Positions 62,322 through 64,000 of a stretch of 64,000 bases of DNA are shown here, one piece after another. A model generated the notes under the pieces. It made no database searches. It saw nothing but the letters and a program-made list of their open reading frames with translations, and was not told the DNA's origin. Numbering within the stretch: position 1 is the first letter of the stretch; each line of letters starts with the position of its first letter. The position numbers were made by a program, and so were the translations under genes. The DNA is from Sphingobacterium cavernae (GTDB lineage Bacteria; Bacteroidota; Bacteroidia; Sphingobacteriales; Sphingobacteriaceae), in the NCBI RefSeq assembly GCF_008520265.1, contig NZ_VIQM01000116.1:1-64000 (forward strand), in the 5' to 3' direction.

Positions 62322-64000
62322 ATGCAGATGTATAAATCGAGTTTAATTCTTTGTAGCGTTTTGTTAGCACAAAGTTCTTTTGGTCAGGATAATAAAGTTT
62401 TACGTACGGATTCTATTTCCGAAGTTGTAATAGCAGAAAATAGGCTACAAATTCCATTTAACGAAAGAAATAAAAATATAGAAATCATTACGAAAGAAGA
62501 AATTGCCAAACTTTCTGTGAAATCTGTAAATGAGGTGCTTGCCTATATGGATGGCGTGGATGTCCGCCAGCGTGGGCCTTTTGGTACACAGGCAGACATA
62601 AGTATTGACGGCGGCACGTTTGAACAAGCCTTAATTTTGCTGAATGGCATAAAAATTTCTGATCCGCAGACTGGTCATCATACCATGAATATTCCGGTAG
62701 CCTTGGATGCGATCGAGCGCATTGAGGTGCTGCGTGGACCTATGGCACGTGTGTATGGTATTAATGCGCTTACTGGCGCGATTAACATTGTGACGAAATC
62801 TTTCACGAAGAATTCGCTGTCTGTACATTTACAAAGCGGTTCTTCTTTTGAAAATAAGGAAGAGGGTGATGGGAAAGGAAAATATTGGGGTGGAGGAGCT
62901 CAAGTCGTTGGTCATGTCGGAAATGAGCAATTCCACAATCTGATTTCTTTTTCTACCCAAAAATCGAATGGACAACGTTATAACAGTTCCACAGAAGATA
63001 TACGCGCCTATTACCAAGGTGCATTTGAGGTAAATAAATCAAATTCATTAGATTGGTCAGCTGGTTATATTGCCAATGAATTTGGAGCAAATGGTTATTA
63101 TGCTGCGCCAGGCGACAAGGAATCCTATGAATTGGTGAAGACTTTTATGGCTCATTTTTCCACGAAACATTATATAGGTGAGAAGTTTTACATCAGCCCA
63201 CGCGTTTCTAATCGATATAATACAGACGATTACCGTTATTTCCGAAATGATCTAAGTAAAGCGCGCTCAGAACATAAGAACAACGCTTTGTCATTCGAGT
63301 TGAATAGTAGATTGACTACGAATATTGGTGATTTTGGACTAGGATTGGAATTGCGAGACGAGGATATTAAAAGTACGAATTTAGGTAATCACGAACGTGA
63401 AAATTTAGGTTCTTATTTAGAATACAGAACTACATTGCTTCCGAAAATTACGTTGCATTTGGGTGCTTACAGTAATTATAACAGTCAGTATGGTTGGGAA
63501 TTATTTCCGGGGGTAGATGTAGGTTATCAATTTGTTCCAAATTGGAAATTGAATGTAAATGTAGGCAAAAGTCAGCGTGTACCATCTTTTACGGATTTGT
63601 ACCTCAAGCAACCAGCTAATATTGGAAATCCTGAATTACGATCGGAATATGCGTGGCAGTATGAGTCATCCTTGCAAGGTAAAATAGGTGAAACGCAATT
63701 GGAAATACGTTACTTTTACCGTGATATTAATGATTTTGTAGACTGGACTAAGAATGCTGGAAATACTACTGATCCTACTGAAATCAGTAAAATTCCATAT
63801 CAACCTTCAAATTTAGGAAATCAGAAGATGCATGGTGTTAGTGTTTCTGTGAGTCGTACGTATATTTTACAACAAGACAGAACACTTAAGTATAGTTTGG
63901 GTTACAATAATCTATCGCCGGAAGAGTTGACGTATCAAACTGGAATAATTTCGAAATATGTGCTAGAGAGTTTGAAACATCAAGCTTTGCTTCGAATAAT
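62322..64000 (+). CDS. TonB-dependent receptor, 3'-truncated by the window edge
   Basis: The frame is open from an ATG at 62322 to the window end (559 codons, no stop reached). It begins with a signal peptide (SSLILCSVLLAQSSFGQ). A plug domain follows with VVIAENRLQIPF (the TonB-box-like start), VNEVLAYMDGVDVRQRGPFGTQADISIDGG and LNGIKISDPQTGHHTMNIPV. It continues with RIEVLRGPMARVYGINALTGAINIVTK. The beta-barrel strands then continue to the edge. There is no N-terminal carboxypeptidase-like domain, so it is of the simple BtuB/siderophore-receptor kind rather than the SusC kind. The substrate is unknown. It is divergent from the MocR regulator. Confidence 0.93.
   Translation, partial: MQMYKSSLILCSVLLAQSSFGQDNKVLRTDSISEVVIAENRLQIPFNERNKNIEIITKEEIAKLSVKSVNEVLAYMDGVDVRQRGPFGTQADISIDGGTFEQALILLNGIKISDPQTGHHTMNIPVALDAIERIEVLRGPMARVYGINALTGAINIVTKSFTKNSLSVHLQSGSSFENKEEGDGKGKYWGGGAQVVGHVGNEQFHNLISFSTQKSNGQRYNSSTEDIRAYYQGAFEVNKSNSLDWSAGYIANEFGANGYYAAPGDKESYELVKTFMAHFSTKHYIGEKFYISPRVSNRYNTDDYRYFRNDLSKARSEHKNNALSFELNSRLTTNIGDFGLGLELRDEDIKSTNLGNHERENLGSYLEYRTTLLPKITLHLGAYSNYNSQYGWELFPGVDVGYQFVPNWKLNVNVGKSQRVPSFTDLYLKQPANIGNPELRSEYAWQYESSLQGKIGETQLEIRYFYRDINDFVDWTKNAGNTTDPTEISKIPYQPSNLGNQKMHGVSVSVSRTYILQQDRTLKYSLGYNNLSPEELTYQTGIISKYVLESLKHQALLRI

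Overview
The window looks like a chromosomal segment of an AT-rich Bacteroidota bacterium, most likely from the Sphingobacteriaceae (Sphingobacterium/Pedobacter-like). The reasons are a type IX secretion C-terminal domain, BshB1 of bacillithiol synthesis, a DnaE polymerase with a fused proofreading exonuclease, DUF4294, MocR/TonB-receptor genes, and repeated TAnnTTTG boxes (the Bacteroidota -7 promoter element) a short distance before genes. The genus is an inference from gene content, not from a marker gene. Almost everything is ordinary core chromosome. I did not find a clearly new multi-gene system.

Layout. 1-8.1 kb: queE (minus), a 1203-residue type IX-secreted surface protein, a frameshifted zinc-dependent phospholipase C-like gene, then a glycosyltransferase-FKBP-aldo/keto reductase operon closed by a strong bidirectional terminator. 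8.2-10.1 kb: a GH36 alpha-galactosidase broken by an internal stop, frameshifts and small deletions. 10.4-13.8 kb (minus): two L,D-transpeptidases, a membrane protein and panB. 13.9-16.1 kb (plus): RluA-type pseudouridine synthase, TlpA-like thioredoxin, pyrF. 17-20.5 kb (minus): pstSCAB phosphate importer. 20.6-27.1 kb (plus): a complete sulfate-to-sulfide operon (sulfite reductase with a HEPN-like tail, two siroheme genes, APS reductase, cysD, cysN), with a palindromic repeat between cysD and cysN.

27.1-28.7 kb is the only small accessory patch: a higBA toxin-antitoxin pair with a visible operator dyad, and an unrecognised AT-rich gene. 28.8-33.7 kb: an alpha/beta hydrolase, tRNA-Arg(ACG) with its own promoter and terminator, xerD and an M16 protease. 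An intact IS21-family element (33881-36489) with 4-bp target duplication lies between the M16 protease and accA. 36.6-46.7 kb: accA, mscS, coaA, mgsA, a SpmAB-like membrane protein, pabB, purA, a Fur-family regulator and relA/spoT, nearly all on the minus strand. 46.9-53.7 kb: a DUF4294 protein, an atypical glutathione peroxidase, bshB1, trxA and dnaE. 54.1-64 kb: a two-domain fasciclin lipoprotein, an Lrp-EamA exporter pair, a YdiJ-like FAD/Fe-S oxidase, a small lipoprotein, a MocR regulator, and a divergent TonB-dependent receptor that runs off the end.

Functionally, phosphate and sulfate uptake/assimilation are controlled from one divergent intergenic region. Pantothenate/CoA genes (panB, coaA) and thiol-redox genes (TlpA-like, TrxA, GPx, BshB1) recur. 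The main signs of genome change are two decaying genes, one insertion sequence and the toxin-antitoxin patch.
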